Origin: Hansschlegelia beijingensis
GTDB taxonomy: Bacteria; Pseudomonadota; Alphaproteobacteria; Rhizobiales; Methylopilaceae
Reading direction: 5' to 3'
Assembly: GCF_014196425.1 (NCBI RefSeq)
Contig: NZ_JACIDR010000001.1
Location: 992,001-1,056,000 of the forward strand
DNA length: 64,000 bases
In this document: piece after piece, positions 62,919 to 64,000 of the stretch
Numbering within the stretch: position 1 is the first letter of the stretch
How the letters are laid out: each line of letters starts with the position of its first letter
Notes under the pieces: model-generated
The model's database searches: none
What the model was told of the DNA's origin: nothing
Seen by the model: only the letters and a program-made list of their open reading frames with translations
Translations under genes and position numbers: made by a program

Positions 62919-63983
62919 TCAGGCGACCCTGGCGGCGGCGGGCTCCATCGCGCGCGCGTCGTCCTCGGCGACCACAAGGTTCCGCCCGCACCGCTTCGCG
63001 ACATACATGCAGCTGTCCGCGCGGTCGAGGATGCTCTGGGCGCTGTCGCCGCGCCGCCATGTTGCGACTCCGACGGACACCGTGATGCGGCCGAGGTGCT
63101 CCCCGGTCGATCGTTTCACGAGGTCCTTGGCCATCACCGCGCGGCGGATGCGCTCGCCTATCGCGGCCGCGGCCGAGAGGGGCGTGTCGGGCAGCACGAT
63201 CGCGAACTCCTCTCCGCCGAAACGCGCCGTGACGTCTTCGTTCTTGGCGTTCTGCTTCAGCGCGAGCGCGACGAGCCGGAGCACCTGGTCTCCGGTCAGG
63301 TGGCCGTAATTGTCGTTGAAGGCCTTGAAGTGATCGATGTCGATGATCAGCAGCGAGAACCGCTGGCCGCGCGTCGCCTCGATCAGGTTCTGTTCAAGCG
63401 CCCCCTGAAGAAACTTGCGATTGGCGAGCCCCGTCAGCGGGTCCGTCAGTGACTCCGCGCGGATCACCTCGAGCGTGTTGTGGAGTTCCTGCATCTCGTC
63501 ATGGGAGGCGGCGAGCTGGCGCTCGAGCTCGCGCGTCCGGTCGACCATGCGCTCGGTAGTGTCCCGCAATCCTCTCGCAAGCTCGCCCAGCGCCTGTCCA
63601 ACCGGGCCGAGACGATCCGCTTCCGCCGAAACCCGCTGCAGCGTGGCTGCGTAGTCATCGCTCGACTTGCGCGCGTCCTTCAGAACGTCGGCGACTTCCG
63701 CGATTTCTGTGAGGATGCGCGAGCCGACATGGTCGACTCGCTCCGAGAGTCGAAGCGGCGAAAGATAAGTTTCGTAGAGCAGGTCGAGATCGGCTTCCGA
63801 GATCGATGGATCGCGGTCGAGCGTCTCGTTCACCGCGCGATTGAGAGCCGCGTTGTAGCCCGTCGCGTAAGTATACCAGAACTCGTAATTCCGGGGATAT
63901 GCAGGATGGCGGTGCACCCTGAGACGCTGGATCGCCGCCTCGCAGAACGCGATGGTGCGGTCGAAATCACTCGCGCCGCTCAT
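62919..63983 (-). CDS. GGDEF-domain diguanylate cyclase
   Basis: The 354-residue soluble protein has an N-terminal helical region with conserved RHPAYPRNYEFWYTYATGYN and a coiled-coil section (about 90–170), then a GGDEF domain (about 175–335). The active loop is RFGGEEF at 254–260, with a metal-binding Asp in LLIIDIDHFK, so the domain should make c-di-GMP. The inhibitory site just upstream has Lys247-Asn-Glu-Asp250 where RxxD is expected, so product feedback may be weak. No membrane segment, so it acts in the cytoplasm, possibly by dimerising through the coiled coil. It is convergent with the OYE gene and starts 17 bases before the window end. Confidence 0.94.
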   Translation of the reverse strand: MSGASDFDRTIAFCEAAIQRLRVHRHPAYPRNYEFWYTYATGYNAALNRAVNETLDRDPSISEADLDLLYETYLSPLRLSERVDHVGSRILTEIAEVADVLKDARKSSDDYAATLQRVSAEADRLGPVGQALGELARGLRDTTERMVDRTRELERQLAASHDEMQELHNTLEVIRAESLTDPLTGLANRKFLQGALEQNLIEATRGQRFSLLIIDIDHFKAFNDNYGHLTGDQVLRLVALALKQNAKNEDVTARFGGEEFAIVLPDTPLSAAAAIGERIRRAVMAKDLVKRSTGEHLGRITVSVGVATWRRGDSAQSILDRADSCMYVAKRCGRNLVVAEDDARAMEPAAARVA

Positions 63984-64000
63984 CTTCCAAGGCCCCCATA

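Overview
The window is chromosomal DNA of a high-GC alphaproteobacterium. The best fit is Hyphomicrobiales (Rhizobiales), but the genus cannot be fixed from sequence alone. The evidence is a strong G/C third-position bias, the order rne–amiC–mrcA–(…)–prfB, a CDP-alcohol phosphatidyltransferase–PerM–HdaA–ppk–ppx run, a GatB/AspRS pair implying indirect Asn-tRNA synthesis, a ChvG-free set of ordinary housekeeping genes, and an RNase E ending in the alphaproteobacterial GWW motif. Coding density is very high. I see no insertion sequence, prophage, CRISPR array or rRNA. Almost everything is core housekeeping rather than accessory DNA.

Layout. 1–7.4 kb: 3' part of a HisKA_2-type sensor kinase, gatB and an MgtC-like membrane protein (+); then on the minus strand an aspartyl-hydroxylase-like (LpxO-type) gene, the overlapping pair cysK–sseA, and a DNA photolyase. 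7.5–11 kb: tRNA-Asn with its own promoter and terminator, a DinB-fold protein, and a divergent catalase/OxyR pair. 11–20.9 kb: ndk, a TerC-family gene with a structured leader, purMN (–), then a tight + operon (CDP-alcohol phosphatidyltransferase, PerM-type permease, HdaA, ppk, ppx, small membrane protein). 20.9–30.7 kb: rnd (–), aspS (+), a large unidentified anchored envelope protein (–), an NADP-malic enzyme/PTA fusion, a CSS/EAL phosphodiesterase and a glycine-zipper lipoprotein. 30.7–38.5 kb: trpE behind a PpiD-like foldase (–), divergent tpiA–secG, and RNase E (–). 38.5–39.25 kb is the only long gap; it carries a candidate small ORF with a near-perfect ribosome-binding site. 39.25–46.5 kb: amiC, mrcA, a short CDF-like protein, an EthD-like protein (–), prfB with a programmed +1 frameshift, and an M23 peptidase (–). 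46.6–53.9 kb: Bcp peroxiredoxin (–), a YhdP/AsmA-like giant protein, tyrS (–), anmK, and an alpha/beta hydrolase (–). 54–61.6 kb: the SUF iron-sulfur operon (IscS-like desulfurase, sufB, sufC, sufD, sufS, SufT-like DUF59, a VOC-fold protein, sufA). 61.8–64 kb: an Old Yellow Enzyme reductase and a GGDEF diguanylate cyclase (–).

How the genes work together. The clearest module is SUF cluster assembly, preceded by an imperfect inverted repeat that resembles rhizobial iron-responsive operators and interrupted by two strong intercistronic palindromes. A second module handles polyphosphate (ppk and ppx translationally coupled, with a coupled small membrane protein). A third is peptidoglycan and envelope work around rne–amiC–mrcA. 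gatB, a tRNA-Asn and an AspRS with a His in the tRNA-selecting loop together suggest the transamidation route to Asn-tRNA. Peroxide defence is represented by katA/oxyR and Bcp, and c-di-GMP turnover by one EAL and one GGDEF protein. I found no convincing wholly new multi-gene system. The most worthwhile leads are the small ORF upstream of amiC, the regulatory DNA and VOC gene of the suf operon, the TerC leader, and the small membrane protein coupled to ppx.
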